Shown here: piece after piece, positions 1-11,914 of the stretch
Numbering within the stretch: the first letter of the stretch is position 1
Layout of the letters: each line of letters opens with the position of its first letter
Assembly (NCBI RefSeq): GCF_000225465.1
Contig: NC_017259.1
Coordinates: 62,001-126,000, forward strand
Length of the DNA stretch: 64,000 bases
Source of the DNA: Buchnera aphidicola str. Ua (Uroleucon ambrosiae)
Lineage (GTDB): Bacteria > Pseudomonadota > Gammaproteobacteria > Enterobacterales > Enterobacteriaceae
Reading direction: 5' to 3'
The notes under the pieces: generated by a model
What the model saw: only the letters and a program-made list of their open reading frames with translations
The model's database searches: none
Told to the model about the DNA's origin: nothing
Translations under genes and position numbers: made by a program

Positions 1-191
1 CCACTACCATATCGAATAGTTAATGCCATTTGTTCTACTGTCATGTTTTCGCATGCAAAAACTAGATCTCCTTCATTTTCACGAGTTTCATCGTCTAATA
101 TAATAATTCCCTGACCAGATTGTAAAGCTAATATTGATTTTTGAACTCGCTCTATAGATGTTCCAAATTTAGATGGGAGTATTCGATTCAT
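1..191 (-). CDS. ribB: 3,4-dihydroxy-2-butanone 4-phosphate synthase (5' part)
   Basis: Only the first 63 codons are inside the window; the gene runs off the left edge. The N-terminus carries the family signature [11 protein letters not shown] at about residues 33-43, an acidic loop that binds Mg2+ and ribulose 5-phosphate. The enzyme makes the four-carbon unit that joins the riboflavin pathway; ribE, the last riboflavin enzyme, lies near 52 kb. The ATG at 189-191 gives the length normally seen before the signature. A sigma70-like promoter lies about 110 bases upstream. I could not see an FMN riboswitch consensus in the leader, unlike E. coli ribB. Confidence 0.93.
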   Translation of the reverse strand, partial: MNRILPSKFGTSIERVQKSILALQSGQGIIILDDETRENEGDLVFACENMTVEQMALTIRYGS

Positions 192-309
192 TATAACAAC
201 CTTAATAAAGTTAAATTATTAACAAATAAAATTGTATTGATTATATTTTATTTAAGTTATTATTTTATTTTTTAAATATAGATAATTTTCTGACACTTAA
301 AATTTATAT

Positions 310-338
310 ATTATATATTGAATGCAGTGCAAGAGCAA
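310..338 (-). promoter_or_regulatory. Candidate sigma70 promoter for ribB
   Basis: On the minus strand TTGCTC (333-338) is followed after 17 bases by a perfect TATAAT (310-315). It would start transcription near 303 and give a leader of about 110 bases before ribB. In such an A+T-rich genome a TATAAT alone means little; the correct spacing and the relatively G+C-containing -35 region make this one credible. Confidence 0.45.
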
Positions 339-463
339 TGTAGAAAACTTTAGTTTAATAATATTTTATTTTTATTATGAAAATCTTTTAATGTAATCAT
401 TTTGATTCATAATATATATGATTGATAAAATTTTTTAAAAAATTATTAAATATAAAGTATTTT

Positions 464-1417
464 TTATTTCAGTTGACGATTTAAAACCATATTTAATTCG
501 TTAATAGTTATTGTTTCAGTACCAATTTTTTTTATAACTATACCAGCACTAAGATTAGCATAAAAACATGCCTCTTCTAAAGAATAACCTGATGCTAAAG
601 CGGTAGCAATAATTGCAATTACTGTATCTCCTGCTCCAATTACATCGTAAGCTTTTTTAGAACTTGCTGGAAAATGTATAGGCTTTTTTTGTTTTTGAAA
701 TAAAGTCATTCCATTTTTAGATCGTGTAACAAGCAATGCTGATAATTTAAGTTTAGATAATAATTGTTTTCCTTTTTCTAAAATATCATTTTCTTGATGA
801 CATTTTCCAACTATTTTTTCAAATTCAGAAAGATTTGGAGTTAATAAACTAGCTCCAGAATATTTATCAAAATTTAAACCCTTCGGATCTATCAGTATAG
901 GAATAGACATTTTTTTTGTAAAATGAATTATTTGTTTTATATTTTTTAAGGTTCCTTTTGCATAATCTGATAATACTAAAATTTTATATTTTGATAATGA
1001 ATCAAGAATTTTTTGATGTAAAATATCTATATCATTAGTAAAATATTGTTCTTGTAAATCTACTCTCAGTAATTGTTTTTCGTCTGATAAAATTCTAATT
1101 TTAGTAATAGTTTTATTATTTTTGATAGAAATTAAGTCATAATAAATTTTAATATGATTCAGTAATCTTTTTAATATTAATCCTTCATAGTCCATACCAA
1201 TAAATCCAATGATTTTACAAAAACCTCCAATTTCTGCAATATTTTTAGCTACATTAGCAGCACCTCCTGGTTGTTCTTTAATTTTTTTAATGGGTATTAT
1301 TGGAGTATTATTTTCGAGTAGCTTACAATGATTTTTACTATACCAATAGCAGTCTAATATTAGATCTCCAACAACTAGAATAAGTGAATTATTAAAATTA
1401 ATTAATTTTTTTTTCAT
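464..1417 (-). CDS. hldE: D-glycero-beta-D-manno-heptose 7-phosphate kinase (HldE kinase domain only)
   Basis: This is a PfkB/ribokinase-fold sugar kinase. GDLILDCY lies near the N-terminus, PGGAANVA in the substrate region, and the anion-hole/catalytic motif GAGDT near the C-terminus. In E. coli the bifunctional HldE is about 477 residues, with a C-terminal cytidylyltransferase-like domain that makes ADP-heptose for LPS core. Here the protein is 317 residues and stops just after the kinase fold; no nucleotidyltransferase signature (such as GxFDxxHxGH) follows in any frame I could read. I chose the ATG at 1415-1417 because an AAGAG ribosome-binding site precedes it; an in-frame ATG 13 codons upstream has none. 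Confidence 0.85.
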   Translation of the reverse strand: MKKKLINFNNSLILVVGDLILDCYWYSKNHCKLLENNTPIIPIKKIKEQPGGAANVAKNIAEIGGFCKIIGFIGMDYEGLILKRLLNHIKIYYDLISIKNNKTITKIRILSDEKQLLRVDLQEQYFTNDIDILHQKILDSLSKYKILVLSDYAKGTLKNIKQIIHFTKKMSIPILIDPKGLNFDKYSGASLLTPNLSEFEKIVGKCHQENDILEKGKQLLSKLKLSALLVTRSKNGMTLFQKQKKPIHFPASSKKAYDVIGAGDTVIAIIATALASGYSLEEACFYANLSAGIVIKKIGTETITINELNMVLNRQLK

Positions 1418-1654
1418 AATTTGCTCTTTATAAATAAATATTATTTTAAATATCAAAATGTAATATTATTCTTAATAAGATATAGTGTAATTAATATTTA
1501 AATTGACAATTGAAATTAATAAGATAATTTTTTATATATTATCTGTTATCTTATTACAATATTTAATTATTTAAAATAAAAAATAATTATTACAGTAATT
1601 GATTTTTATTTTTTATAGAATAAATTTTGATTATTTTAGTGTGAGATCTTAAAT

Positions 1655-2914
1655 ATGAAGATATATTTAGTAGGAGGAGCAGTTCGTGATTCATTATTAA
1701 ATTTACCTGTTAAAGATAAAGATTGGGTAATAGTAGGTGGAACAGAAAAACTATTATTAGAAAAAAAATTTCGACAAGTTGGAAAAGATTTTCCAGTTTT
1801 TTTACATCCAGAAACAAATGAAGAATATGCTTTAGCAAGAAAAGAACGAAAATCTGGAAAAGGATACACTGGTTTTGATACTGATTATAATTCTAATATT
1901 ACTCTAGAAGATGATTTAATCAGACGAGATTTAACCATGAATGCTATTGCTCAAGATGAATATGGTAATTATATTGATCCTTTTGAAGGGAAAAAAGATA
2001 TTAAATGTAGACTGATACGACATGTATCAGAATCTTTTATAGAGGATCCTCTTCGAGTTTTGCGTACAGCTAGATTTGCTGCATCATTAGTTCATTTAGG
2101 CTTTACCATTGCAAAAGAAACTATGATTTTAATGCAAACTATAGTGAAAAAAAAAGAATTATTATATTTAACTGCTAATAGAATATGGAATGAAACAGAA
2201 AAGGCTTTTAAAACATCTCATCCTCATGTATATTTTCAAGTATTATATCAATGTAATGCATTACATTTTTTTTTTCCAAGTATACAATTTATATATGAAA
2301 AAAATTTTTTTTTAGACTTTAATTATTTTAAACCATTATATAATCAATATTCAGTATTAATGAGGTTAGCGAAAATATCAATGGAATATAAAGATATTGA
2401 TATTCGTTTTGCTTGTTTATGTCAATTTATATCAGTGTATAATAGTATATATAAAAAATTTTCAAATATTTTTTTTGATGTATCTTCCGCTTCAATTGTA
2501 CTTAATATATGTAAACGTTTTCATATTCCGTCTTATATTAGAGAAATAGCAGTATTACATACAGGTTTTTATTATTTTTTAAATACAATTTATTATCAAA
2601 AAACTGAAAGTATTATAAATTTTTTTTCAAAAATTGATGCTTGGAGAAAACCTGAACGTGTTGAAAAAATAGCAATTTTAACTAATTTTAATTTTTTGTA
2701 TCAATTAGAAACACAAAATTCTGATATTCTGCCAGGATTATTTTTAAAACAATGTTTTTCTATCGTAAGAAATATTTCTGTTCAATCTATTTTAAAAAAA
2801 GATTTCCAAGGATCTCAAATTAAAGAAGAATTAATGCGTTTAAGAATTAAAAAATTAGAACTTTGGCGCTATAAAATAAATAAAGTATATTTTTTTAAAG
2901 TTAAAATTTTTTAA
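1655..2914 (+). CDS. cca: CCA tRNA nucleotidyltransferase
   Basis: This enzyme adds or repairs the 3'-CCA end of tRNAs. The class II nucleotidyltransferase head is intact: GGAVRDSLL (residues 7-15), the metal-binding D21 and D23 in DKDW, RRDLTMNAIA (90-99) and EDPLRVLRTARF (130-141). The protein aligns along its whole 419 residues with the multifunctional E. coli enzyme (412 aa). The C-terminal HD phosphohydrolase site, HDLGKG in E. coli, reads QFISVY here (residues 257-262), so the phosphatase/phosphodiesterase activity is probably lost. Three of the four tRNA genes in this window do not encode CCA, so the transferase activity should be essential. The stop is one base from the stop of convergent uppP. 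Confidence 0.95.
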   Translation: MKIYLVGGAVRDSLLNLPVKDKDWVIVGGTEKLLLEKKFRQVGKDFPVFLHPETNEEYALARKERKSGKGYTGFDTDYNSNITLEDDLIRRDLTMNAIAQDEYGNYIDPFEGKKDIKCRLIRHVSESFIEDPLRVLRTARFAASLVHLGFTIAKETMILMQTIVKKKELLYLTANRIWNETEKAFKTSHPHVYFQVLYQCNALHFFFPSIQFIYEKNFFLDFNYFKPLYNQYSVLMRLAKISMEYKDIDIRFACLCQFISVYNSIYKKFSNIFFDVSSASIVLNICKRFHIPSYIREIAVLHTGFYYFLNTIYYQKTESIINFFSKIDAWRKPERVEKIAILTNFNFLYQLETQNSDILPGLFLKQCFSIVRNISVQSILKKDFQGSQIKEELMRLRIKKLELWRYKINKVYFFKVKIF

Positions 2915-2915
2915 A

Positions 2916-3713
2916 TTAATTTTTTATAACAAAATAAATTAATCCAGATATTATCAAACGATATATTCCAAAAAATATTAGCGATGTTTTATTTAATATT
3001 TTTAATAGACATCTAATACACAGAAAAGAAACTAAAAAAGAAATTAAGCATCCTATAAACAATATTGGAATATCTGATATTTTAATATTCGCTATATTAT
3101 TTAATAATTCAAAAAAAGATGCTCCTATTAATAATGGAATAGATATTATAAAAGAAAATTCTATTGCAACTGATTTTTTGATACCTAATAGAATAGCAGT
3201 TGCTATAGTAGATCCAGATCTTGAAAAACCAGGATATAAAGAAAAAATTTGAAATAATCCAATGATAATTGCTTGTCGTAAACTAATATTTTTAATATGA
3301 TCTATTGTATGTTTTTTAGGTTGAAATATTTCAGAAAATATTAAAAATATTCCACCTAATATTAATGAAAATATAACATTTTCTAGATAAAATAATTGTT
3401 TAATTTGATGATAAAATATCAATCCAAATAATATTGTTGGTAAAATTGATAAAATAATATGTATATTTTTTGTTTTTTTTTTTGTTTTTGTGTGTTTGAT
3501 TATATTAAAAATTGTATGTCGAAAAAAATATAATGTAGATAATGTAGAACCAAATTGGATAAATATTTCTAATATTTTTATTTTGTTATTTTCTATTTGT
3601 AAATAATGAGAAGCAATAATCATATGTCCTGTCGAAGAAATAGGAAGAAATTCTGTAATTCCTTCTATTATACCGATAATAATTGAAGTAATAACTTGAT
3701 ATAAATTAAGCAT
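2916..3713 (-). CDS. uppP: Undecaprenyl-diphosphatase
   Basis: This is an integral membrane phosphatase (BacA/UppP family) that recycles undecaprenyl pyrophosphate to the lipid carrier used in peptidoglycan synthesis. The two conserved motifs are present: EGITEFLPISSTGH near residues 17-30 and GFSRSGST near 162-169, with many hydrophobic helices between and after them. The length (265 aa) is close to E. coli UppP (273 aa). It is convergent with cca and separated from crr by a strong terminator hairpin. Confidence 0.95.
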   Translation of the reverse strand: MLNLYQVITSIIIGIIEGITEFLPISSTGHMIIASHYLQIENNKIKILEIFIQFGSTLSTLYFFRHTIFNIIKHTKTKKKTKNIHIILSILPTILFGLIFYHQIKQLFYLENVIFSLILGGIFLIFSEIFQPKKHTIDHIKNISLRQAIIIGLFQIFSLYPGFSRSGSTIATAILLGIKKSVAIEFSFIISIPLLIGASFFELLNNIANIKISDIPILFIGCLISFLVSFLCIRCLLKILNKTSLIFFGIYRLIISGLIYFVIKN

Positions 3714-3776
3714 TTTTTTCCTGTGAAAATATTTGATATCAATAGTATTATAATTGTAATATTTATATAAAATAAT

Positions 3777-3805
3777 AAAACGGTACTAAATAACAGCACC
3801 GTTTT
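3777..3805 (-). terminator. Intrinsic terminator of the pts operon
   Basis: This is an 8-bp perfect stem (AAAACGGT / ACCGTTTT) with a 13-base loop. It lies 14 bases beyond the crr stop codon. The arms end in A and T runs on both strands, so it may act in both directions. It separates ptsHI-crr from uppP. Confidence 0.75.
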
Positions 3806-3818
3806 TTTATATTCAAAA

Positions 3819-4322
3819 TTAATTGTATAAAGATATAATAATTGTTTTCCCAGCAATAATGGTACCAGATGACTTTTCTATTTTTTTAAAATTTTCCATA
3901 TTAGATATTATAACAGGAGTGAAAACAGACTTAGCATTATTTTTTAAAAAATCTAAATCAAATGTAATAATTTCATCTCCTATTTTTACTTTTTGGTTAT
4001 CCTTAGCTTTTGTTTTAAATCCTTCTCCTTTTAATTGAACTGTATCAATACCAAAATGGACAAACAATTCTACATTATCTTCTGAAATAATTGAAAAAGC
4101 ATGTTTACTTTCAAATATTTTACCAATAGTTCCATTCACTGGTGCAAGTATCTGATTTCCCGATGGTTTAATAGCAATTCCGTCACCTACAATTTTTTTA
4201 GAAAAAACAGGATCTGGTATATCTTCTAGTTTTATAATATCACCTGATAAAGGTGCAAAAATTTCTATTTTTTTAGAAAAATTGCTTTTTTTACTATTAA
4301 AAAAATCAGAAAAGAAACTCAT
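3819..4322 (-). CDS. crr: PTS glucose-specific EIIA component
   Basis: This is the cytoplasmic phosphocarrier that takes phosphate from HPr and passes it to the glucose-family EIIBC. It is 167 aa against 169 in E. coli. The two active-site histidines are present: H74 in SKHAFSI and the phosphorylated H89 in FVHFGID. The conserved APVNGTIG and VISNM blocks are also visible. The gene is 7 bases downstream of ptsI, as the third gene of a pts operon. Confidence 0.97.
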   Translation of the reverse strand: MSFFSDFFNSKKSNFSKKIEIFAPLSGDIIKLEDIPDPVFSKKIVGDGIAIKPSGNQILAPVNGTIGKIFESKHAFSIISEDNVELFVHFGIDTVQLKGEGFKTKAKDNQKVKIGDEIITFDLDFLKNNAKSVFTPVIISNMENFKKIEKSSGTIIAGKTIIISLYN

Positions 4323-4329
4323 TTTTTTT

Positions 4330-6051
4330 CTACCTTTTATAATTAATAAACATTTCTAATAAATTGAGTATTTCCTTAGTTGTTGATAATGTTAATGCTT
4401 TTTTTGCTAATTCTTGAGCTTGATTAAAAGATATTTTTCGAATAATTTTTTTAATTTTTGGAATGCTTATTGAGCTCATACTAAATTCATCTAATCCCAA
4501 TCCTAATAAAAGAACAGTAGCACGTTCATCTCCCGCAAGTTCTCCGCACATACCAGTCCATTTTCCATGTGCATGTGAAATATTTATAACTTTTTGAATG
4601 AGTTTTAAAACAGCTGGATGCATAGGATTATAAAGATGTGAAATTAATTTATTTCCTCTATCAACAGCTAAAGTGTATTGTGTTAGATCATTAGTACCAA
4701 TACTAAAAAAATCTACTTCTTTAATTAAATGTTCTGCGATAATAGCTGAAGATGGAGTTTCTATCATAATGCCAATTTTAATATTTTTATCAAATAATAT
4801 TTTATTTTTATTTAATTGAGTTTGTAATTTTATAATCTCTAATTTTAATAATTTAATTTCTTCTACAGATATTATCATAGGAAATAAAATATGTATTTTA
4901 CCAAATGCAGAAGCTCGAAGAATCGCATTTAATTGTGTATGTAATATCTCTTTACGATCTATTGAAATACGTATAGCGCGCCATCCTAAAAAAGGATTTT
5001 CTTCTTTTGGTAAGTTCATATAAGGTAAATCTTTATCACCTCCAATATCTAGAGTTCTAATGATTACAGATTTATTTTGCATTAATTCTGCAATTGTTTT
5101 ATATGCTATAAATTGTTCGTTTTCAGTAGGTAAAGAATTGCGACCCATAAACAAAAATTCAGTACGATATAAACCAATACATTCTGCGCCATATTTTTTT
5201 GCAGAATGAATTTCTTTAAGATTACCAATATTAGAACCAATTTTCACACTATGACCATCGATAGTAGTAGCATGTAAATTCTTTAAAATTATTAATTGAT
5301 TTTTTTTTAATAAATAATTTTCTTGTATTGTTTTTTTTTGATCAATTAGTTCATTAGATGGATTAATAAAAATTTTATTATTAATAGAATCTAAAATAAT
5401 ATTATCATTATTTTTTACTAACTTTGTAATGTTTCCTGTTCCTACAATCGCAGGAATTTCTAAAGATCTTGCCATAATAGATGTATGTGAGGTTTTACCT
5501 CCTAAGTCAGTAATAAATCCTAAAATATATTTAAGATTAATTTGTGCTGTTTCAGATGGAGTTAAATCTCGTGCGATTAAAATCACTTTTTTATTAATAT
5601 TATTTAAATCAATAATATTAAGGTTAAGTATATTTTTTAATAAACGATTTCCGATATCTCTTACATCAATTGCTCTATTTTTTAAATATTCGTCTTTGAG
5701 TTTTTCTAATGCTTGAGCTTGTCCTTCAATAATCATTTCGGTAGCAGCTGCAGCAGATATTTTTTTTTCTTTGATCAAAAATATTATTTCTTGTTCTAAT
5801 TCTTCATCTTCTAAGAGCATGATATGCCCTTCAAAAATACTCTCTTTTTGTTCGCCTAATTGTTTTCTAGTCTTAATTTTAATGTCTGTTAATTGTTGTA
5901 TTGATTTTTTTCTACCTATAAAGAATTTTTCTATTTCTTGTTTAATATTATTAATATTAATTAAATTCCGGTTAATAACAATTTTTTCTTCTTTTAACAA
6001 AAGAGCTTTTCCAAAAGCTATACCCGGTGATGCTAAAATGCCTGAAATCAT
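4330..6051 (-). CDS. ptsI: Phosphoenolpyruvate-protein phosphotransferase (Enzyme I)
   Basis: Enzyme I transfers phosphate from PEP to HPr, the first step of PTS sugar uptake. It is 573 aa (E. coli 575). The phosphorylated histidine is H189 in [12 protein letters not shown]. The PEP-binding barrel carries [10 protein letters not shown], a GGDKDLPY block and the C-terminal GMCGELAGD with its catalytic cysteine. Order and strand are ptsH-ptsI-crr as in E. coli. The 147-base spacer to ptsH is longer than usual and shows no obvious gene. Confidence 0.98.
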   Translation of the reverse strand: MISGILASPGIAFGKALLLKEEKIVINRNLININNIKQEIEKFFIGRKKSIQQLTDIKIKTRKQLGEQKESIFEGHIMLLEDEELEQEIIFLIKEKKISAAAATEMIIEGQAQALEKLKDEYLKNRAIDVRDIGNRLLKNILNLNIIDLNNINKKVILIARDLTPSETAQINLKYILGFITDLGGKTSHTSIMARSLEIPAIVGTGNITKLVKNNDNIILDSINNKIFINPSNELIDQKKTIQENYLLKKNQLIILKNLHATTIDGHSVKIGSNIGNLKEIHSAKKYGAECIGLYRTEFLFMGRNSLPTENEQFIAYKTIAELMQNKSVIIRTLDIGGDKDLPYMNLPKEENPFLGWRAIRISIDRKEILHTQLNAILRASAFGKIHILFPMIISVEEIKLLKLEIIKLQTQLNKNKILFDKNIKIGIMIETPSSAIIAEHLIKEVDFFSIGTNDLTQYTLAVDRGNKLISHLYNPMHPAVLKLIQKVINISHAHGKWTGMCGELAGDERATVLLLGLGLDEFSMSSISIPKIKKIIRKISFNQAQELAKKALTLSTTKEILNLLEMFINYKR

Positions 6052-6198
6052 AACATTACCTTTAATAATAAATTTTGTCTATTCAGCAATAACAAATGAC
6101 GTGTCAGGCAAATATATACTTTTATAAATTTATTAGAAGAAATATGCGCATTACATCTAATATTATTAGAAAATTTATAAATATGTTTTAATTATATA

Positions 6199-6456
6199 TT
6201 ATTCTAGTTCTGTCATTATTGCAGATAAATGTTCAATAGCTTTTTTTTCATCTTCACCTTCAGCTAAAAGTGTAATTAAGCTACCTTGAATTAAACCTAA
6301 TGTTTGAATTTTGAATAAACTTTTTGCATTTACTGATTTACCATTATAAATAATAGAAATTTCAGAAATAAATTTTTTTGCTTCTTTTACAAATTGCGCA
6401 GCTGGACGAGTATGCAATCCATGTGGAGCAGTGATTTTCACTTCATTTTTAACCAT
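6199..6456 (-). CDS. ptsH: PTS phosphocarrier protein HPr
   Basis: The protein is 85 aa, the same length as E. coli HPr. The phosphorylation site H15 sits in [10 protein letters not shown], and S46 with its surroundings (NAKSLFK) is conserved. It shuttles phosphate from Enzyme I to EIIA proteins such as Crr. An AAGGGA ribosome-binding site precedes the ATG. It is the first gene of the ptsH-ptsI-crr operon; cysK lies upstream on the same strand, also as in E. coli. Confidence 0.98.
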   Translation of the reverse strand: MVKNEVKITAPHGLHTRPAAQFVKEAKKFISEISIIYNGKSVNAKSLFKIQTLGLIQGSLITLLAEGEDEKKAIEHLSAIMTELE

Positions 6457-6619
6457 TTCTTTTCCCTTAATAATATTATGTGAAATAATTTTTTAATATT
6501 GTTTAAATTTTTTATTTTTTTGTAAAACATAAAATATATTTTTTATAACAAAAAAATAAGATTGTTAAGAATTTTTATTTTATAATAGTTATTATAATAA
6601 TTTAGTTGATGATTTGAAT

Positions 6620-7564
6620 TTAATTAGAAAATAATTCTGTACTTAAATAACGTTCTCCTGAAGATGGTAAAATCACAACTATTTTTTTATTCGAAAATAT
6701 TTTTTGTTTTTGTATTTTTATAGCTGCACATAAAGCAGCACCAGAAGAAATTCCTGCTAGTATTCCTTCTTTTTTCATTAATTTTTTAGCCATTATGATT
6801 GATTCTTGACTAGAAACAGTAACGACTTTATCAATTAATGTTAAGTCTAAATTTTTAGGAATAAATCCAGCACCAATACCTTGTATTTTATGTGGTCCAG
6901 GTTGTATTTCTTCCCCTTTTAAAAATTGTGTAATTACGGGTGATTCAGAAGGTTCAACAGCAATACTAATAAAATCTTTCTTTTTTTTAGTAATTTTTAT
7001 ATATCTTGTGATTCCTGTAATAGTACCTCCTGTACCTACAGCAGAAATTAAAATATCTACCTTCCCTTCAGTATCAAGCCAAATTTCTGGTCCAGTAGTT
7101 TTTTCGTGAATTTGAGGATTAGCAGGATTTTCAAATTGTTTTAATAAAAGATATTTTTTTTGATTAGACAAAGCTATCTCATTAGCTTGAGAAACAGCTT
7201 GTTTCATTCCGTATTTTCCATCTGTTAGTATTAATTTTGCTCCTAGTGCTGTTAGCAATTTTCTTCTTTCAATAGACATTGTATCAGGCATAATTAGAGT
7301 TAACTTATAATTTCTTGAAGCAGCAACATAAGCTAAGGCGATTCCTGTGTTTCCGCTTGTCGCTTCTATTAATTCTATATTTTTATTTAGTGTTCCATTG
7401 TGTTCTGCGGCCCATATCATATTAGCACCAATTCTACATTTCACACTAAAACTTGGGTTTCTTGATTCTATTTTTACTAAAATATTTCCTTTTCCTATTG
7501 TTCTTAAACGAACTAATGGCGTATTACCAATAGTAAAAGAATTATCTTGATATATTTTACTCAT
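6620..7564 (-). CDS. cysK: Cysteine synthase A (O-acetylserine sulfhydrylase)
   Basis: This PLP enzyme combines O-acetylserine with sulfide to make cysteine. The PLP lysine is K42 in NPSFSVKCR, the substrate-binding loop is TSGNTG (about 69-74), and a phosphate-binding GTGGT loop is present near residue 177. The length of 314 aa is normal (E. coli 323). It lies upstream of ptsH on the same strand. Retention fits an endosymbiont that assimilates sulfur for its host. Confidence 0.96.
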   Translation of the reverse strand: MSKIYQDNSFTIGNTPLVRLRTIGKGNILVKIESRNPSFSVKCRIGANMIWAAEHNGTLNKNIELIEATSGNTGIALAYVAASRNYKLTLIMPDTMSIERRKLLTALGAKLILTDGKYGMKQAVSQANEIALSNQKKYLLLKQFENPANPQIHEKTTGPEIWLDTEGKVDILISAVGTGGTITGITRYIKITKKKKDFISIAVEPSESPVITQFLKGEEIQPGPHKIQGIGAGFIPKNLDLTLIDKVVTVSSQESIIMAKKLMKKEGILAGISSGAALCAAIKIQKQKIFSNKKIVVILPSSGERYLSTELFSN

Positions 7565-7691
7565 ATGATTCCTTGTTTTTGTTTAATTATACTTATTTTA
7601 TAATTTTCAAAAATTTCAAATTTATTATAAGTAAAAATTATAATATAAAAAATATTTTAAAATACTAATATTATTAATTTATAATTTTTGA

Positions 7692-9767
<2,076 letters not shown>

Positions 9768-9778
9768 AAAAATATTTT

Positions 9779-9851
9779 TGGGTCGTGCAGGATTTGAACC
9801 TGCGACCAATTGATTAAAAGTCAACTGCTCTACCAACTGAGCTAACGACCC
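9779..9851 (-). tRNA. tRNA-Lys (anticodon UUU)
   Basis: This is a full cloverleaf on the minus strand: acceptor GGGTCGT paired with ACGACCC, D arm AGCTCAGTTGGTAGAGC, anticodon loop CTTTTAA with TTT, and T loop GGTTCAAATCC. The discriminator base is A at 9779. The CCA end is not encoded; the next bases are AAA. It is the second gene of a tRNA-Val(UAC)-tRNA-Lys pair that matches the E. coli gltX neighbourhood. Confidence 0.97.
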
Positions 9852-9915
9852 TAAAAGATTTTTAACTATTTTTAGTTTATTAAACTAGTTTAATAAAATA
9901 TATTTTAGTATATTT

Positions 9916-9991
9916 TGGTAGGTGATGACGGACTCGAACCGCCGACTTCCTCCGTGTAAAGGAGGAGCTCTACCAACTGAGCTAATCACCT
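9916..9991 (-). tRNA. tRNA-Val (anticodon UAC), CCA encoded
   Basis: This is a cloverleaf with acceptor AGGTGAT / ATCACCT, anticodon stem CCTCC/GGAGG with loop TTTACAC (anticodon TAC) and T loop GGTTCGAGTCC. The first acceptor pair is A-U instead of the G-C found in E. coli. Unlike the other tRNAs in this window, the 3' CCA is encoded (9916-9918). It is the first gene of a Val-Lys transcription unit. Confidence 0.97.
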
Positions 9992-10015
9992 GTTTAATAA
10001 AATATATTATTGACT

Positions 10016-10045
10016 ATTGTAAAGCTAGGAGAATTATAGAGTCAA
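10016..10045 (-). promoter_or_regulatory. Promoter of the tRNA-Val-tRNA-Lys unit
   Basis: On the minus strand TTGACT (10040-10045) and TACAAT (10016-10021) are separated by 18 bases, with the -10 about 25 bases before the tRNA-Val gene. The spacer is less A+T-rich than the surroundings, as expected for a preserved tRNA promoter. Confidence 0.65.
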
Positions 10046-10202
10046 TCTTTTTTTTAAAAAAAATATTTATTTGTTGTAAATTTAATCACAATAATTAAAT
10101 TATATTCTTTTTTAAAAGTATATTAAAAAAATCTAATATTTAAAGAAATTTTTTATGTTTTTCTAAAATTTTTAAAATCAATATGAATTCTATAAGGTAT
10201 TT

Positions 10203-11606
10203 ATGATAATTAAAACTCGTTTTGCACCTAGTCCTACTGGAAATTTACATATTGGTAGTCTTCGTACTGCTTTATATTCTTGGTTATTTGCAAGACATCA
10301 TAATGGAAAATTTATACTTCGTATAGAAGATACTGATCTTAATCGTTTGGATTCCATTTCAGTTAATTCTATTTTAAAGGGATTAAAATGGTTAGGTTTA
10401 AATTGGGACGAAGGGCCTTATTTTCAAACTAATAGATTAAATAGATATAAAGAAGTTATTTCTATGATGTTAGAAAAAGAAGATGCATACGTATGTATTT
10501 GTTCATCTGAAAAATTATTAGAAATAAAGAAGCAACAAATTCAAGAAGGATTAAAACCACGTTATCCTGGCATTTGTCGCAATTTAAAAATTAAGGATAT
10601 ATTCAATAAAAATTATGTCATACGATTTAAAAATCCACTTGTTGGTGAAGTTATATTTACAGATCAAGTTAGAGGCAAAATTATTTTTAAAAATACAGAA
10701 TTAGATGATTTTATTATTCAACGTTCAAATGGTATGCCCACTTATAATTTTTGCGTTGTAATAGATGATGTAGATATGAAAATTACCCATATTATTCGTG
10801 GAGAAGATCATATTAATAATACACCACGTCAAATTAATGTGTTCAAATCTTTAGGTTTTAAAATACCTATTTATGCACATTTATCTATGATTTTAGATGA
10901 ATCAGGACAAAAATTTTCTAAAAGAAACAATGCTTTAAATATATTAGAATACTATCAAAATGGTTTTTTACCTGAAGCGTTATTAAATTATATTATAAGA
11001 TTAGGTTGGTCTCATGGTAATCAAGAAATTTTTAATAGAGAAGATATGATAAAATTATTTAACTTAAAATCTATTAGTAAATCTGCTAGTATTATAAATA
11101 CTAAAAAACTTTTATGGATAAATAAATATTATATTAATAATTTATCATTAAATCATATTGCTCAATTACTTAATAATTATATGCAAAAAAAAGATATTAA
11201 TATTGCTAATGGTCCTGATTTAAAAGCTTTATTAGAATTATTTCAAGGTCGTCATTGTACTTTAAAAGAAATGATGGAATCTTTTCGATGTTTTTATGAA
11301 GAGTGTATTATTTTTGATTTTAAAATAGCTAAAAAATATTTAATAGTAGAAAATTATTTTATTTTAGAAATATTTTATGAAAAAATAAACAATTTATCTT
11401 ATTGGAAAAATAAATATATATTAATTATCATTAATGATATAGCAAAAAAAACGAATTTAGAAAGTAAAGAAATAAATATAATATTACGTTTTGTTGTTAC
11501 AGGTAATTTGCATACTCCAAGTATAAGTTCTGTAATTTATTTGATTGGAAAACAAAAAACGTTATTAAGAACACAAAAAGCTATGAACTATATAAAAAAT
11601 ATGTAA
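10203..11606 (+). CDS. gltX: Glutamyl-tRNA synthetase
   Basis: This is a class I aminoacyl-tRNA synthetase that charges tRNA-Glu. It is 467 aa (E. coli 471). The ATP-binding HIGH motif is HIGS (residues 16-19) within [12 protein letters not shown]; the KMSKS motif is KFSKR in [10 protein letters not shown], as usual for GltX. The C-terminal half forms the anticodon-binding helical cage and is more divergent. tRNA-Val/Lys upstream and tRNA-Ala downstream preserve E. coli synteny. Confidence 0.97.
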   Translation: MIIKTRFAPSPTGNLHIGSLRTALYSWLFARHHNGKFILRIEDTDLNRLDSISVNSILKGLKWLGLNWDEGPYFQTNRLNRYKEVISMMLEKEDAYVCICSSEKLLEIKKQQIQEGLKPRYPGICRNLKIKDIFNKNYVIRFKNPLVGEVIFTDQVRGKIIFKNTELDDFIIQRSNGMPTYNFCVVIDDVDMKITHIIRGEDHINNTPRQINVFKSLGFKIPIYAHLSMILDESGQKFSKRNNALNILEYYQNGFLPEALLNYIIRLGWSHGNQEIFNREDMIKLFNLKSISKSASIINTKKLLWINKYYINNLSLNHIAQLLNNYMQKKDINIANGPDLKALLELFQGRHCTLKEMMESFRCFYEECIIFDFKIAKKYLIVENYFILEIFYEKINNLSYWKNKYILIIINDIAKKTNLESKEINIILRFVVTGNLHTPSISSVIYLIGKQKTLLRTQKAMNYIKNM

Positions 11607-11720
11607 AAAGTTGATCAATATCTTTTTAAAAATAATTGTCTATGATGATAACAATACTAAATATAAGTAAGATGATGCTTCATAAACCAAGTTTGAAATA
11701 TATAAATTTAGAAAATAATA

Positions 11721-11749
11721 TTGACAGAATTCACCTGTTTTTATATTGT
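11721..11749 (+). promoter_or_regulatory. Sigma70 promoter of tRNA-Ala
   Basis: A perfect -35 TTGACA (11721-11726) is followed after 17 bases by TATTGT (11744-11749). The predicted start falls about 1-2 bases before the mature tRNA-Ala 5' end at 11758, so the primary transcript would have almost no leader. Confidence 0.7.
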
Positions 11750-11757
11750 AACATTTT

Positions 11758-11830
11758 GGGGCTATAGCTCATTTGGTAGAGCGCTTGCATGGCATGCAAG
11801 ATGTCAGCGGTTCGATTCCGCTTAGCTCCA
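11758..11830 (+). tRNA. tRNA-Ala (anticodon GGC)
   Basis: This is a cloverleaf with acceptor GGGGCTA / TAGCTCC, anticodon stem CTTGC/GCAAG with loop ATGGCAT (anticodon GGC) and T loop GGTTCGATTCC. The discriminator is A at 11830 and CCA is not encoded (AGA follows). In E. coli the Ala(GGC) tRNAs also lie beside gltX. Confidence 0.97.
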
Positions 11831-11869
11831 AGAAATTCTTGTAAATTTTTTAAAAAAATAAATTTTTTA

Positions 11870-11897
11870 ATACTGTGCTATTTTATAAGCACAGTAT
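11870..11897. terminator. Hairpin between tRNA-Ala and fliE (probable bidirectional terminator)
   Basis: A 10-bp perfect stem (ATACTGTGCT / AGCACAGTAT) with an 8-base loop sits between the convergent tRNA-Ala and fliE genes. The flanks are A- and T-rich but there is no uninterrupted U tract immediately after the stem on either strand, so termination strength is uncertain. Confidence 0.5.
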
Positions 11898-11914
11898 AAA
11901 AAATTATATATTAA

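Noticed and set aside
192-463. Possible FMN riboswitch or remnant of the HldE adenylyltransferase domain between hldE and ribB
   Set aside because: No FMN-aptamer consensus and no GxFDxxHxGH-type motif could be read in any frame; only a promoter-like element was kept.
4322-6127. Plus-strand open frames of 95-118 codons opposite ptsI
   Set aside because: They are antisense shadows of ptsI with no start context or protein-family features.
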